From: Anaerococcus urinomassiliensis
GTDB lineage: Bacteria; Bacillota; Clostridia; Tissierellales; Peptoniphilaceae
Assembly: GCF_900128425.1 (NCBI RefSeq)
Contig: NZ_LT635782.1
Coordinates: 1,806,476-1,870,475 of the forward strand
DNA: 64,000 nucleotides
Direction: 5' to 3'
Part shown: positions 42,761 through 52,462 of the stretch, piece by piece
Numbering within the stretch: position 1 is the stretch's first letter
Layout: the number at the start of each line of letters is the position of its first letter
Translations under genes and position numbers: made by a program
The notes under the pieces: model-generated
The model's database searches: none
What the model was told of the DNA's origin: nothing
The model's input: the letters and a program-made list of their open reading frames with translations, nothing else

Positions 42761-43314
42761 TTATTCCTTCTTTCAATTAATAACTTATTCTTTTGATAAA
42801 GTTTTTCGATTTTTTCTTTAATAAATTCCTCATCTCTGAACTGGCCAAGATTTAGCTTAATTGTTGGTAGAGCAGCTAGGCTTGCTGTTTTTAGCAAGTC
42901 GTTTGCAATTTGTCCATCAGTTAGGGTAGTTTTCTTGCCATATCTTAAATAAAATCCTAAGACTTCCATAGCTTCTAAATTAATATCAATCATATCTAAC
43001 AAAGGCTTAGATGCATCTATATAATGCTGATCATTAATCGATCCATTCTTGTAAGCCTTCATAAGTAAGTCGAAATTATCCACATCATCTTGCATTGAGA
43101 TAGATAGTCCATCAGAAATCTTTAAGATTGTTTCACGTGAAACATCAGCAAGTTTTTGCTTATCGCCCCAATCATTTTTATCCATCATTAGTATCAAATT
43201 GATAGCAAGATTTGAAATCAATATTAAAATTGCTCCTCCACCCGGATTAGCTCCTTTGGCTCTCGTTTGTTTTAGGAGAGTCGGAATATCCATATCAGTT
43301 AGTGAGTTTGTCAT
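42757..43314 (-). CDS. Cyclodeaminase/cyclohydrolase (FTCD_C) family protein
   Basis: A 185-aa all-helical protein. The glycine-rich GANPGGGAILILISNLAINLI (residues 20-40), a long central helix with DVDNFDLLMKAYK, and LKTASLAALPTIKLNLGQF resemble formiminotetrahydrofolate cyclodeaminase and FchA. It might handle folate one-carbon units, but no partner gene is close, and its place in the par operon is unexplained. It overlaps parB by 20 bp and contains a perfect parS site. Confidence 0.75.
   Translation of the reverse strand: MTNSLTDMDIPTLLKQTRAKGANPGGGAILILISNLAINLILMMDKNDWGDKQKLADVSRETILKISDGLSISMQDDVDNFDLLMKAYKNGSINDQHYIDASKPLLDMIDINLEAMEVLGFYLRYGKKTTLTDGQIANDLLKTASLAALPTIKLNLGQFRDEEFIKEKIEKLYQKNKLLIERRNK
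43129..43144. promoter_or_regulatory. parS site (perfect)
   Basis: TGTTTCACGTGAAACA, exact consensus, inside the cyclodeaminase-like gene and next to parB, as in many Firmicutes. Confidence 0.92.
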
Positions 43315-44197
43315 AGATCTTTTCTACATCCTCAATAGAATAACAATCTATAGTAACTTTATAAGCCTTACCTGACTTCTTTACATTGACCTTGGAACCA
43401 AGTTTGTCCATGAATTTTTCCTCTAAATCTTCAAACAATATGTCATCTATATTTGGAGTAGATTCTTTTTTCTCAGTCTTTGTAGAAATCTTTCTTTCAA
43501 CTTTCCTTATATTTGTGCTGCCATTGATAAAATCATTTAGACTTAAGCTTCTTTCATTCGGATCAGCTATTGATAGAAGAGTTCTAGCCTGGCTAGGTGA
43601 TATTTTCCCATCATTAAGCGCTCTTTTTTCTATATCATATAGATTTAATAGCCTTAGAGTATTTGCTATATAAGATCTAGACTTACCTACGGTTTTTGCA
43701 ATCTGTTCTTGGGTCATCTTGTGGTCACGCGATAATTTCTGGTAAGCTTGTGCTTCTTCAAGTGCTTTAAGGTCTTCCCTTTGAATATTTTCTATCAAAG
43801 ATAGGACATCGACATCTTTTTGTTCAAATTCTTTGATTATGGCATCTATCTTATCTAAGCCTGCTAGCTTACTTGCCCTATACCTACGTTCACCAGCTAA
43901 GATTTCGTAGTGGTCGTCCTTTTTAGTAACTACAATAGGATTTAGTAGTCCGTATTCTTTTATAGAATCTGCCAATTCATTTAGGGAATCATCATCAAAT
44001 GTTTTTCTAGGCTGACCTTCACGAGCCTTAATCTTATCAAGAGATATTTTTCTGATAGATTCAACTTTTGAGTCGTAGGTCTTGTTAACATTTTCATCAT
44101 TTTTCTTATTATAATTAAATACTGGTTTTAATTCTTTATTGCTATTTTCTGGAATCAAAGAATTAAGACCACGTCCTAGGGCTCTTCTATTACTCAT
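43295..44197 (-). CDS. parB: Chromosome partitioning protein ParB/Spo0J
   Basis: A 300-aa CTP-dependent clamp that loads at parS. The N-terminal CTPase has REGQPRKTFDDDSLNELADSI and the GERRYRASKLAG motif; the HTH follows (MTQEQIAKTVGKSRSYIANTLRLL), and a C-terminal dimerisation domain ends the protein. Five candidate parS sites lie in the window. It overlaps parA by 8 bp. Confidence 0.96.
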   Translation of the reverse strand: MSNRRALGRGLNSLIPENSNKELKPVFNYNKKNDENVNKTYDSKVESIRKISLDKIKAREGQPRKTFDDDSLNELADSIKEYGLLNPIVVTKKDDHYEILAGERRYRASKLAGLDKIDAIIKEFEQKDVDVLSLIENIQREDLKALEEAQAYQKLSRDHKMTQEQIAKTVGKSRSYIANTLRLLNLYDIEKRALNDGKISPSQARTLLSIADPNERSLSLNDFINGSTNIRKVERKISTKTEKKESTPNIDDILFEDLEEKFMDKLGSKVNVKKSGKAYKVTIDCYSIEDVEKIYDKLTN

Positions 44198-45125
44198 TTA
44201 TACTCTCACTTTCATTGATCTCATTAGCTAGGCACTGGTAGGCATAAGCACCAGGTGAATCTATGTCGTATTCAATAGTTGATAGACCATGGCTAGGCGC
44301 TTCAGCTAGCCTTGGGTTTCTTGGAATCATTATCTTAAATACCTTGTCTTTAAAATAGGATTTTACTTCTTCTACAACTTCGTAGGATAGGTAGGTTCTC
44401 TTATCAAACATTGTCAACAAGACGCCCTTGATTTCTAGGTCACTATTAAGTTGCTTCTTTACAAGGTTATATGTGTTCATCAATTCAGAAATTCCTTCAA
44501 GAGCATAATATTCTGCCTGTACAGGAATAACAATTGAATCACTAGCAACTAAAGCATTTATTGATAGAAGACCTAGGGATGGAGGACAGTCGATTAGCAC
44601 ATAGTCATAGCCTTCTAGACCTTCAAGCAATCCTTTTAATTGTTGGGTTCTCTCTATTGGATCAAGTGCTACCAATTCAACCTCAAGACCAGAAAGAGCT
44701 GCCTCTGAAGGTATAATGTCTACTCCTGATTTCGTGTGACTTATGTATTCATTAATATCGATAATTTCTTCAGGCTCAATATCTGCTAAATCATCTTTGC
44801 CTCTTTCTTCATAGATAGAATCAGCTTCGACTACTTGGATATTTTCTTGATCATTATCTTCTTCACTTTTTTCGTCTTTTTCTTCTTCATTTATTTCGTC
44901 AATATCTTCCTCATTTACTTCTTCTTCTTTGGCGTAAAATAAGTCATATAAAGAAATATCTATGTTGTACTTATCTAGACCTAAACCAGAAGTTGTATTT
45001 GCTTGTGGATCTATATCTACTACCAAGACTTTTTTTGATAAGTTTGCAAGGGCTACTGCTAGGTTTACAACTGTGGTTGTCTTTCCAACTCCTCCCTTCT
45101 GATTAAATACTGATATTACTTTCAT
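44190..45125 (-). CDS. parA: Chromosome partitioning ATPase ParA/Soj with acidic insertion
   Basis: Works with ParB in origin segregation and DnaA control. Deviant Walker A KGGVGKTTT at residues 10-18, Walker A' DIDPQANTTSGLGL, Walker B VLIDCPPSLG. Between residues about 66 and 122 an insertion of 55-60 residues, about half Asp/Glu, breaks the domain (EEEVNEEDIDEINEEEKDE is a sample), so the protein is 311 aa rather than the usual 250-260. Start at 45125 follows GAGAGG; it overlaps cinA by 23 bp. Confidence 0.94.
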   Translation of the reverse strand: MKVISVFNQKGGVGKTTTVVNLAVALANLSKKVLVVDIDPQANTTSGLGLDKYNIDISLYDLFYAKEEEVNEEDIDEINEEEKDEKSEEDNDQENIQVVEADSIYEERGKDDLADIEPEEIIDINEYISHTKSGVDIIPSEAALSGLEVELVALDPIERTQQLKGLLEGLEGYDYVLIDCPPSLGLLSINALVASDSIVIPVQAEYYALEGISELMNTYNLVKKQLNSDLEIKGVLLTMFDKRTYLSYEVVEEVKSYFKDKVFKIMIPRNPRLAEAPSHGLSTIEYDIDSPGAYAYQCLANEINESESINE

Positions 45126-46317
45126 ATACACCTCTCATAATTAATATTGCCATATCTATAGCATGATTTTTTGTTCTAAGTCTTACTCTGTTTCTATCAC
45201 CATTAAGCTGTAAGTGCTTTGTATACTTCTTACCTTTATATAATATGCCTAAATACACTTGGCCTTTGTGGGCATATCCTGTAGTGGCAATACAAAGCTC
45301 GCTTTGACTCATTTGGTATAGGCCATCTAACATTTGGACTAAAACTTCTTCACTCACTACATCATACTTCTTAATTGTTTCACATGAAACATTTAATAGT
45401 TTTTCTTTTGCTTGGTTAGAATATACTATATATGATTCTTTAAGAACATCACTTGCACCAGGTATATCAATTATTGACGAAGCAATGAGTCCACCTGTAA
45501 TAGATTCTGCTGTCGATATGTATTCACCTTTGTCTTTAAGTAAATTAATTAGTACTTCTTCTTTGGTCATATCATCACAGGTTATTAGGTATGTTGAAAG
45601 ATTCTCTTTTACAATCTCAATACCTTTTCTAATCTGCTTATCAACTTCTTCTTCGCACTTATCTTTGGCAGTGATTCTTAATACTGGTCCTTCATTAGTT
45701 ATATATGGGCTAATGGTTGGCTTTTCTCTATCAAGATCAATCTTCTGGGCCATTTCCCATTCACCTAAGAGCGCAATCTGTGCAAATACTGACTTCATAT
45801 AAGCATCACGTGGTAAATGTTTCATAAGCTCATTAGTAAACATAAGTTCCATTTCATTTGGTGGACCTGGCATAATTATATATTTTGTACCTTTTTTTGA
45901 AGTGAAAATTCCTCCAGGAGCTGTACCAGCAGGGTTTTTTAAGACTATAGCTTCTTTTGGAAACATTGCTTGCTTGATATTCTCATCGGCCTTTTTCTTA
46001 CTACCATTAAAATATTCTATTAAAGCATTATATGATTCTTCGTGGATTTCAGACTCTAATCCCAGTGCTTCTATAATAGCTTCCTTGGTCAAATCATCTG
46101 GTGTTGGTCCAAGTCCTCCACTTGCAATAACAAAATCCACCGTGCCATCACAATTTTTAAAGGCATCTACAAGTCTGTTGAAATTATCACCAATTGTTTC
46201 CATCTTGTATAAATTGATTCCTAATTCTCTCAATTTTTCAGCTATGAATTTTGAATTAGTATCTACTATGTTTCCCAATAATATTTCTGTCCCTATAGAA
46301 AAAATTTGTGCATCCAT
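45103..46317 (-). CDS. cinA: CinA-like competence/damage-inducible protein (pyrophosphatase/deamidase)
   Basis: A 404-aa two-domain protein. N-terminal MoCF-type COG1058 domain (MDAQIFSIGTEILLGNIVDTN, ASGGLGPTPDDLTKEAI, MPGPPNEMELMF); C-terminal CinA/PncC domain (STAESITGGLIASSI, CIATTGYA). Roles in the family are ADP-ribose pyrophosphatase and NMN deamidase in NAD salvage. The start at 46317 with GGAGT is clear; the frame stays open upstream to 46773 but that part opposes fabK and is not coding. Contains a parS-like site. Confidence 0.92.
   Translation of the reverse strand: MDAQIFSIGTEILLGNIVDTNSKFIAEKLRELGINLYKMETIGDNFNRLVDAFKNCDGTVDFVIASGGLGPTPDDLTKEAIIEALGLESEIHEESYNALIEYFNGSKKKADENIKQAMFPKEAIVLKNPAGTAPGGIFTSKKGTKYIIMPGPPNEMELMFTNELMKHLPRDAYMKSVFAQIALLGEWEMAQKIDLDREKPTISPYITNEGPVLRITAKDKCEEEVDKQIRKGIEIVKENLSTYLITCDDMTKEEVLINLLKDKGEYISTAESITGGLIASSIIDIPGASDVLKESYIVYSNQAKEKLLNVSCETIKKYDVVSEEVLVQMLDGLYQMSQSELCIATTGYAHKGQVYLGILYKGKKYTKHLQLNGDRNRVRLRTKNHAIDMAILIMRGVYESNISI
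45377..45392. promoter_or_regulatory. parS-like site
   Basis: TGTTTCACATGAAACA, one change from the parS consensus (CACATG for CACGTG), inside cinA. Confidence 0.8.
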
Positions 46318-46402
46318 AATTACTCCATTTCTAATATAGTATACCACAAAGATATGATATGAAAAAATATAATAGGGTATAAACTTATCAAAGGAGAAAT
46401 AT

Positions 46403-47350
46403 ATGAATATAGCAGAATTATTAAATATAAAATATCCTATCATACAAGGTGGGATGGCGAGAATATCGCGCGGCAAGTTGGCAGCAGCAGTTTCAAATGC
46501 AGGTGGTCTAGGCCTTGTAGGTACAGGCGGGCTTTTTACCGATGAATTTATTAAAGAATATGAAATTGCAAAAGAATTGATAGATGATGACAAATACTTT
46601 GGCGTAAACTTAGTTTTAATAGAGCCAGATAGGGAAGAAAAATTAGAATTTATCAAAAATTCAGATGTAAAATTTGTAACCATATCAGGTGGTAACCCTG
46701 CCAAATACGTTCCTATATTAAAAGAAGCTGGCAAGACAGTATATTGCTTGATTGGTAATTCTAAGATGGCCAAAAAATGTGAAGACCTAGGTGCAGATGG
46801 AGTTATCCTTGAGGGACTAGAAGCAGGTGGTCACTTATCAAAAGCTACATCTATGGCATCCCTTATCCCAACTATAAAGGCTACCAAGCTTCCAGTAGTC
46901 GCAGCTGGCGGTTATGCTGATGGAGCTCAAGTACTTGCAGCTCAAGTTATGGGAGCTGCAGGTGTGCAAATGGGTACTAGATTCTTAGTAGCTGATGAAT
47001 GTGAAGTTCACGACGGATATAAACAAGCAATTATTGATGCCAAAGAATACGAAACCGATATAACCGGAACCTTGGCAGGAGAGCCTGTAAGACAGATTGC
47101 CAACGATATGACCAAGCAAAGTTTGGAATATGAAAAACGTGGAGCCAGCGAAGAAGAATTCATAGAACTTTACACAGGTACTTTAAAACGTGCAGTTTTT
47201 GAAGGGGATAGAAAAACCGGTTCAATGATGGCCGGAACGTCTATAGGCCTTATAGAGGAAAGACAAAGCGTAGTAGAAATATTTGAAGAATTAAAAGAAG
47301 AATACAACAAAGCTTTAGAAGATATAGAAAATGCCAAGAAATTTTTCTAG
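46403..47350 (+). CDS. fabK: Enoyl-ACP reductase II (FabK) or nitronate monooxygenase-like flavoprotein
   Basis: A 315-aa FMN TIM-barrel protein. It follows the FabK pattern closely: YPIIQGGMARISRGKLAAAVSNAGGLGLVG, GADGVILEGLEAGGH, PVVAAGGYADGAQVLAAQVMGAAGVQMGTRF and GSMMAGTSIGLI. FabK reduces enoyl-ACP in fatty acid synthesis. No other fab genes are near, so the related nitronate monooxygenase remains possible. It has its own -10 (TATAAT) upstream and AAGGAG before ATG. It converges on the CPBP gene with a MITE between. Confidence 0.83.
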   Translation: MNIAELLNIKYPIIQGGMARISRGKLAAAVSNAGGLGLVGTGGLFTDEFIKEYEIAKELIDDDKYFGVNLVLIEPDREEKLEFIKNSDVKFVTISGGNPAKYVPILKEAGKTVYCLIGNSKMAKKCEDLGADGVILEGLEAGGHLSKATSMASLIPTIKATKLPVVAAGGYADGAQVLAAQVMGAAGVQMGTRFLVADECEVHDGYKQAIIDAKEYETDITGTLAGEPVRQIANDMTKQSLEYEKRGASEEEFIELYTGTLKRAVFEGDRKTGSMMAGTSIGLIEERQSVVEIFEELKEEYNKALEDIENAKKFF

Positions 47351-47356
47351 AATAAA

Positions 47357-47509
47357 GGGGCTGTTGCAAAATAGATAAATCGTTCCTATATCATTCGAGC
47401 ACCCTCCCAGAAAGTTTGGCCTCCCTGAGCCGGCGGGCTAAACCTCAAACTTTCTGGAAGTGCACTCCAATGATGGAACGTTAGATATCTATCAATTTGC
47501 AACAGCCCC
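47357..47509. mobile_element. MITE-like inverted-repeat element, copy 2
   Basis: A 153-bp element with near-perfect ends GGGGCTGTTGCAAA / TTTGCAACAGCCCC, continuing with ATAGATAAATCGTTCC-like and GTGCACTCC-like inner repeats. It is inverted relative to copy 1 (40987-41161) and somewhat shorter in the middle. It lies between convergent fabK and the CPBP gene and can act as a two-way hairpin terminator. Its right end encodes the last residues and stop of the CPBP gene. Confidence 0.87.
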
Positions 47510-48253
47510 TTTTTCATTACTTCTACAAATCTTTATTAAAAAATAAAGGCCAATAAATATACAAAGAATCATGATAACAGATATAAGAGGCAGTGCTTGC
47601 GGGAAGAAAGTTGGCAATATCGCCACCGCATTGTTGCTCATATGAACTATTATATTATCCTTTATATTTGCCCTGTGATAGTATACTAATGATAAAACCA
47701 TAGCCAAAAAGAATGTATTAATACCTTGGAGTAGGTTCATGTGAAATAGTCCAAAAAGTAAACCATTTAGAATAACAGAAGTAGTTAACGAAAACAACTT
47801 CTTGCATTCAGTAAATACATATCCCCTGAACAGATATTCTTCAACTATTGGTGCAACAAATACTATAACCAGAATTTGAATAAACAATTCAAAATTTGTG
47901 TTGCTGGTAAAAGCATTTGTTAGCATATCATAGGAATTTTTTACCAAAGTATTATCTTCACCAAGCAAATTTATCAATTGGGCCAAAAGTATGTTCCCAA
48001 ATCCAGCTGTGCCAAGGCCTATAATTATCATCTTCCATGAATCACTTTGTATGCCCTTATCTTTGACCTTTATTTTCTTTATAATAAAATACGTGCAAAT
48101 TCCCAATACGATCTGTGAAAGCAGAACAGCGATAATACCTCCATCAGAAGGATTATAGCCTGACAATCCCATAAAAACACCAACTAGTGCTGTAAGTAAT
48201 ATAAGCAGTACTAGGGTTCCAACTATTTTTAAAAATTCCTTTGTTTTACTCAT
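47492..48253 (-). CDS. CPBP family intramembrane protease
   Basis: A 253-aa membrane protein with about eight helices and the Abi/CPBP motifs: EEYLFRGYVF (motif 1, catalytic Glu pair), LFHMNLLQGINTFF (His), and VHMSNNAVAI. Members act as intramembrane endopeptidases or in bacteriocin immunity. The last codons (GAVAN plus TGA) lie within the MITE terminal repeat, so the natural C-terminus was replaced by insertion. Native partner and substrate unknown. Confidence 0.85.
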   Translation of the reverse strand: MSKTKEFLKIVGTLVLLILLTALVGVFMGLSGYNPSDGGIIAVLLSQIVLGICTYFIIKKIKVKDKGIQSDSWKMIIIGLGTAGFGNILLAQLINLLGEDNTLVKNSYDMLTNAFTSNTNFELFIQILVIVFVAPIVEEYLFRGYVFTECKKLFSLTTSVILNGLLFGLFHMNLLQGINTFFLAMVLSLVYYHRANIKDNIIVHMSNNAVAILPTFFPQALPLISVIMILCIFIGLYFLIKICRSNEKGAVAN

Positions 48254-48289
48254 AGTATTCCTTTCGTCTTTTTCTTATATATACCCAAA

Positions 48290-48305
48290 TGTTTCATGTG
48301 AAACA
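48290..48305. promoter_or_regulatory. parS-like site
   Basis: TGTTTCATGTGAAACA, one change from the consensus, in the gap between rsmG and the CPBP gene and touching the rsmG terminator. Confidence 0.8.
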
Positions 48306-48337
48306 AAAAAATCCCTTGTTTTTTACAAAGGATTTTT
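48306..48337 (-). terminator. Terminator of the mnmE-mnmG-rsmG operon
   Basis: AAAAATCC (48307-48314) pairs with GGATTTTT (48330-48337), inner TTGT/ACAA after one mismatch, T run on the minus strand. The hairpin includes the rsmG stop codon (48323-48325). Confidence 0.8.
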
Positions 48338-48961
48338 CTTAGGTAGATTTTTCCCTCTCGGATATTGTTTTTTCGTTGGATGAACTTTTTCTACTATGAT
48401 ATTCACTCTGTCATTGCCATCTAGATTTAAACGGTCAATTTTTTTAACCTCTCCACCCAAAACTTTTATAGAGTTTTTAGCTTGGTCTAATTCCTCGTCG
48501 GCCTTAGGTCCTTTTAGAGCTATGAATATACCACCAATTTTCAAAAAAGGTAGACAGTATTCTGATAGGGTGGACATATTTGCTACTGCACGGCTTACTA
48601 CAATATCATAACTTTCTCGGTTTTCTTTCGCAAAATCTTCAGCTCTAGTATGGATAGCAACAGCTTTGTCAAGATCTAGTTTTTCTATAACTTCATTCAT
48701 AAACTTAACTTTTTTGTTCACACTATCTATAAGTGTCAGATCTATATCTTTTTCTATAGCTAAGGGAATTCCAGGAAATCCTGCACCAGCTCCTATGTCC
48801 AAAACTTTAGAACCTTCCTTTATATAAGGTAAAACAGAAAGTGAATCTTGGTAGTGTTTAATTTCTATTTCTTTTGGATCTGTGATACTTGTTAAGTTGG
48901 TATGAGAATTTACTTCCAATAAATAATCGGTGTAAATTTCGTACATTTTTTCCTTATCCAC
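48323..48961 (-). CDS. rsmG: 16S rRNA (guanine527-N7)-methyltransferase
   Basis: A 212-aa SAM-dependent methyltransferase (GidB). The SAM loop is [18 protein letters not shown], followed by [17 protein letters not shown] and [20 protein letters not shown]. It methylates the 530 loop of 16S rRNA. It overlaps the mnmG stop by 8 bp. Last gene of mnmE-mnmG-rsmG. Confidence 0.95.
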   Translation of the reverse strand: MDKEKMYEIYTDYLLEVNSHTNLTSITDPKEIEIKHYQDSLSVLPYIKEGSKVLDIGAGAGFPGIPLAIEKDIDLTLIDSVNKKVKFMNEVIEKLDLDKAVAIHTRAEDFAKENRESYDIVVSRAVANMSTLSEYCLPFLKIGGIFIALKGPKADEELDQAKNSIKVLGGEVKKIDRLNLDGNDRVNIIVEKVHPTKKQYPRGKNLPKKNPL

Positions 48962-50849
48962 TGATTTCTCCAGTCTTTAATCTAATAAGTAGCACATTGA
49001 TATCTGCTGGACTAACTCCAGAAATCCTACTTGCTTGGCCAATGGACGATGGTTTAATATCATTTAGTTTGCTGGCTGCTTCTTTTTTAAGTCCAGGAAT
49101 ATTTTCATAGTCTATATTTTCCGGTAATTTCTTTGCTTCAAGCTTTTTAAATTTCTCTATATCAGCCATTTGCTTAGCAATATAACCCTCGTACTTGATT
49201 TCTGTTTGAACTTGGATTTGTTGGAACTTTGGAAGTTCAGGTCTTTCCGGATCAAATACTGCAAGAGCTTTATAGTCTAGTTCTGGTCTTTTGATTAGGT
49301 CGTATAAAGAAACTCCAGTTACAAGTGGGTTTGACCCAAGCTCTTCTAACTTTTTATTAGTTTCCTTGGTTGGTGTCATCATTATTTTTTTAAGCCTTGC
49401 TTTTTCATTTTCAATGGCATGATATTTGCTAAGCATTTTTTGATATCTATCTTCGTCAACCAAACCAACCTTGTAGCCCTTTTCTGTTAATCTCAGGTCT
49501 GCATTATCTTGGCGTAGGGTCAAGCGATACTCACATCTACTAGTCATCATACGGTAAGGCTCATTAGTTCCCTCAGTTACCAAGTCATCTATCAAAACAC
49601 CAATGTATGCATCTGAACGGTCAAGGATAAAGGGATCTTTGCCTTGGATTTTTAGTGCTGCGTTGATACCTGCCATAAGACCTTGGCTGGCAGCTTCTTC
49701 GTAGCCACTTGAGCCATTGATCTGGCCTGCAAAGTATAGGCCTGAATAAGCCTTTGATTCCAAAGTAAGGTTTAGCTCACGTGTGTCGATCATGTCGTAT
49801 TCGATAGCATAGGCCGGTCTCATTATCTTGGCATTTTCTAAACCTATGATAGTTTTGTAAAATTCCATTTGAACTTCTTGAGGCATAGATGAAGATGCGC
49901 CTTGAACGTAGATTTCATCAGTTGAGAGTGATTCTGGTTCTAGGAATATCTGATGGGTATCTCTATCTTGAAATCTGATCATCTTATCTTCAAGGGAAGG
50001 ACAATAACGTGGACCGATTCCCTTAACCTTACCACCGTAAATAGGGGAGCGATCAATGTTGTCCATGATGATTTTCTTCGTCTCTGGTGTAGTGTAGGTT
50101 AGATAACAATTTTCTTGTTTGATTCCTGAGAAGTCTTCATTTTCGTTTGCAAAGGAAAATGGAACAATCTCACCATCACCTGCTTGAACTTCTGTTTTTG
50201 AAAATTCTATAGTCTTGCGGTCAACCCTAGCTGGAGTTCCTGTCTTAAAACGTCTTAGGAAAAATCCCATATCTTCTAGGCAATCAGAAAGGTAAGTTGC
50301 TGCCGAAAGTCCATGTGGGCCAGAAACTTTTTCAAATTCACCTATAAGAATCTTTCCATTGAGGTAAGTTCCTGTACACACTATAATAGCCTTGCATGGA
50401 AAGATTGCCCCTTGGATTGTTTCACATGAAACAATTTTGTTATCTTCATAATTTATCTTGTCAACTTCTTGCTCGAAGATGCCAAGGTTTTCTTGATCTT
50501 CTAAGACTTTTTTCATTACTTCGTGATATTTTCTCTTGTCAGCTTGAACTCTAAGTGAATGAACTGCTGGGCCCTTACTGGTATTTAACATCCTAGATTG
50601 GATGAAGGTCTCATCAATAACCTTAGCCATTTGTCCACCCAAAGCATCAACTTCACGAACTAAGTGACCCTTGCCTGTTCCACCTATGTTTGGATTGCAA
50701 GGCATATCTGCAATTGACTCTAGACTTGTTGTAAGGATTAGAGTAGACATACCCAAGCGAGCAGAGGCTAGAGCTGCTTCACAACCTGCATGACCTGCAC
50801 CAATTACAACAACATCATAGGATTTTTGTACATATTTATTTTCCAACAC
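48954..50849 (-). CDS. mnmG: tRNA uridine 5-carboxymethylaminomethyl modification enzyme, FAD subunit
   Basis: A 631-aa GidA protein that, with MnmE, modifies U34 of certain tRNAs. The FAD loop [19 protein letters not shown] is at residues 16-34; [23 protein letters not shown] and YCPSLEDK are conserved; the C-terminal helical domain ([14 protein letters not shown]) binds MnmE. It overlaps mnmE by 14 bp. A parS-like site lies inside the gene. Confidence 0.97.
   Translation of the reverse strand: MLENKYVQKSYDVVVIGAGHAGCEAALASARLGMSTLILTTSLESIADMPCNPNIGGTGKGHLVREVDALGGQMAKVIDETFIQSRMLNTSKGPAVHSLRVQADKRKYHEVMKKVLEDQENLGIFEQEVDKINYEDNKIVSCETIQGAIFPCKAIIVCTGTYLNGKILIGEFEKVSGPHGLSAATYLSDCLEDMGFFLRRFKTGTPARVDRKTIEFSKTEVQAGDGEIVPFSFANENEDFSGIKQENCYLTYTTPETKKIIMDNIDRSPIYGGKVKGIGPRYCPSLEDKMIRFQDRDTHQIFLEPESLSTDEIYVQGASSSMPQEVQMEFYKTIIGLENAKIMRPAYAIEYDMIDTRELNLTLESKAYSGLYFAGQINGSSGYEEAASQGLMAGINAALKIQGKDPFILDRSDAYIGVLIDDLVTEGTNEPYRMMTSRCEYRLTLRQDNADLRLTEKGYKVGLVDEDRYQKMLSKYHAIENEKARLKKIMMTPTKETNKKLEELGSNPLVTGVSLYDLIKRPELDYKALAVFDPERPELPKFQQIQVQTEIKYEGYIAKQMADIEKFKKLEAKKLPENIDYENIPGLKKEAASKLNDIKPSSIGQASRISGVSPADINVLLIRLKTGEISG
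50418..50433. promoter_or_regulatory. parS-like site
   Basis: TGTTTCACATGAAACA, identical to the site in cinA, inside mnmG; the site closest to oriC (about 8 kb from dnaA). Confidence 0.82.
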
Positions 50850-52203
50850 AAAACTCCTTAAATACTTTATCCATTATCTCATCTGAAACTGATTGACCTA
50901 TTATTAGACCCAAGTCGTCATATGATCCTCTTAGGTCAACTTCTACTGCATCAAGAGGTATGCCTATCCTTATATCTTTAAGTGAGGATGCTAATTTTTC
51001 TCTTGCAGCATTTAAAAGTCTTTCATGTCTAGTGTTTGTAATCAAAACTGACTCGCGATTAATCTCGCTGGTATCAAAGATATCAGTTATGGTTTCTTCA
51101 AGCTTATCTATACCTATATTTTCTGTCATGGAAGCTTCTATTATAGGAAGGTCCAAGATAAATATTGACTTATCAAATTTAGTATCCAAATCTTGTTTGT
51201 TTAAGATTATGATAGTGTTTTTATCCTTTATAAGGTCTAGGATCTTTTCATCCTCGTGGTCAAATTCTCTTGATGCATCAAAAATAGCTATTATAAGATC
51301 ACTAGCTTGAGAAAGCTCTATCGACTTATCTACACCAATTTTTTCTACAATATCTTCTGTATCACGGATACCAGCTGTATCGTTTATCTTTAATGTAAAA
51401 GATCCAAGGTTGATATATTCACTGATCAAATCACGAGTTGTACCAGGTATATCTGTAACTATGGCACGATTTTCTTTTAAAAGGGCATTTAATAGGGAAG
51501 ACTTGCCCACATTTGGCTTGCCAATGATAGTTGTATTGATACCATCTTTTATAATTTTGCCCTTATTAGAAGTATTTAATAATTTGTCAATCCATGCCTT
51601 GGCCTGCTCCATATAATTGATTATCTCATCTGGAGCTAGGTCTTCACCATCTTCTGTAAAATTTATAGAATATTCTAGACGTGATAAGGCTTCAAGAAGG
51701 GATTTTCTTATTTTTTCAATCTCCTGCTTTAATGATCCCTGCAATTGGCTGATACCCTGAGCCTGGCTTAAGTCATTGGTAGAATTTATTATGTCTAAAA
51801 CTGCTTCTGCTTGGGATAAGTCTATCCTTCCATTTAAGAAGGCACGCTTGGTAAATTCACCAGGCTCGGCCAAAACTGCCCCAGAATCTAGAATAAGATT
51901 TAATATTTTTTTTACAGAAATAAAAGACCCATGGCAATTAACTTCAACTATATCCTCACGGGTATAGGTAGCAGGTCCTGCCATATAAGAAACCATGACT
52001 TCATCTATGACCTCACCCTTAGTATCAACAATGTTTCCATAACGCATTTTTCGGTTATCCTTGATTCTATCAATTGGACCACCAGCAAGGGGTAGGAAAA
52101 TTTTATCAATTATCTCTTTACTCATCTCTCCACTCATCCTAACAATGGATATACCACCAGTACCTGTTGGAGTAGAAATAGCTGCTATTGTAGCTTCACT
52201 CAT
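50836..52203 (-). CDS. mnmE: tRNA modification GTPase MnmE
   Basis: A 455-aa three-domain protein: folate-binding N-terminal domain ([21 protein letters not shown]), helical domain, and a G domain with [28 protein letters not shown] and NKQD. It ends in FCVGK, the form of the C(I/L)GK terminus whose Cys takes part in U34 modification. First gene of the mnmE-mnmG-rsmG operon; a 6-bp hairpin precedes it. Confidence 0.97.
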   Translation of the reverse strand: MSEATIAAISTPTGTGGISIVRMSGEMSKEIIDKIFLPLAGGPIDRIKDNRKMRYGNIVDTKGEVIDEVMVSYMAGPATYTREDIVEVNCHGSFISVKKILNLILDSGAVLAEPGEFTKRAFLNGRIDLSQAEAVLDIINSTNDLSQAQGISQLQGSLKQEIEKIRKSLLEALSRLEYSINFTEDGEDLAPDEIINYMEQAKAWIDKLLNTSNKGKIIKDGINTTIIGKPNVGKSSLLNALLKENRAIVTDIPGTTRDLISEYINLGSFTLKINDTAGIRDTEDIVEKIGVDKSIELSQASDLIIAIFDASREFDHEDEKILDLIKDKNTIIILNKQDLDTKFDKSIFILDLPIIEASMTENIGIDKLEETITDIFDTSEINRESVLITNTRHERLLNAAREKLASSLKDIRIGIPLDAVEVDLRGSYDDLGLIIGQSVSDEIMDKVFKEFCVGK

Positions 52204-52412
52204 AATATTCCTTTCATTTAGTACGATTAGTCATCCACTACTTTGACTAGTGGTTTATAACATAAAGATTATAGGGTAAAAAGTTAAAATGTCAACATTT
52301 ATCTACTATGCCCCTAAATTCTTACCTATATTTTACTAGTTTTTGCCTAGCCTACTATAGATGATACATGAATGGTTTTAGTAAATTTTTAAAAAAATTT
52401 TTAAATTTCTTG

Positions 52413-52440
52413 TAAAAACGCTTTCATTTTGTGATATAAT
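52413..52440 (+). promoter_or_regulatory. glsA promoter with cre-like site
   Basis: Extended -10 TGA-TATAAT (52432-52440). Just upstream, TAAAAACGCTTTCA (52413-52426) matches the CcpA cre consensus (TGWAANCGNTNWCA) with one mismatch and overlaps the promoter. Catabolite control of glutamine use is plausible. Ribosome site AAGGAGG follows. Confidence 0.55.
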
Positions 52441-52462
52441 TTTCTAGGTAAGGAGGTGGAAG

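Noticed and set aside
46318..46773. N-terminal extension of cinA of about 150 residues
   Set aside because: The frame is open but lies opposite fabK; the start at 46317 has a good ribosome site and gives the normal CinA length.
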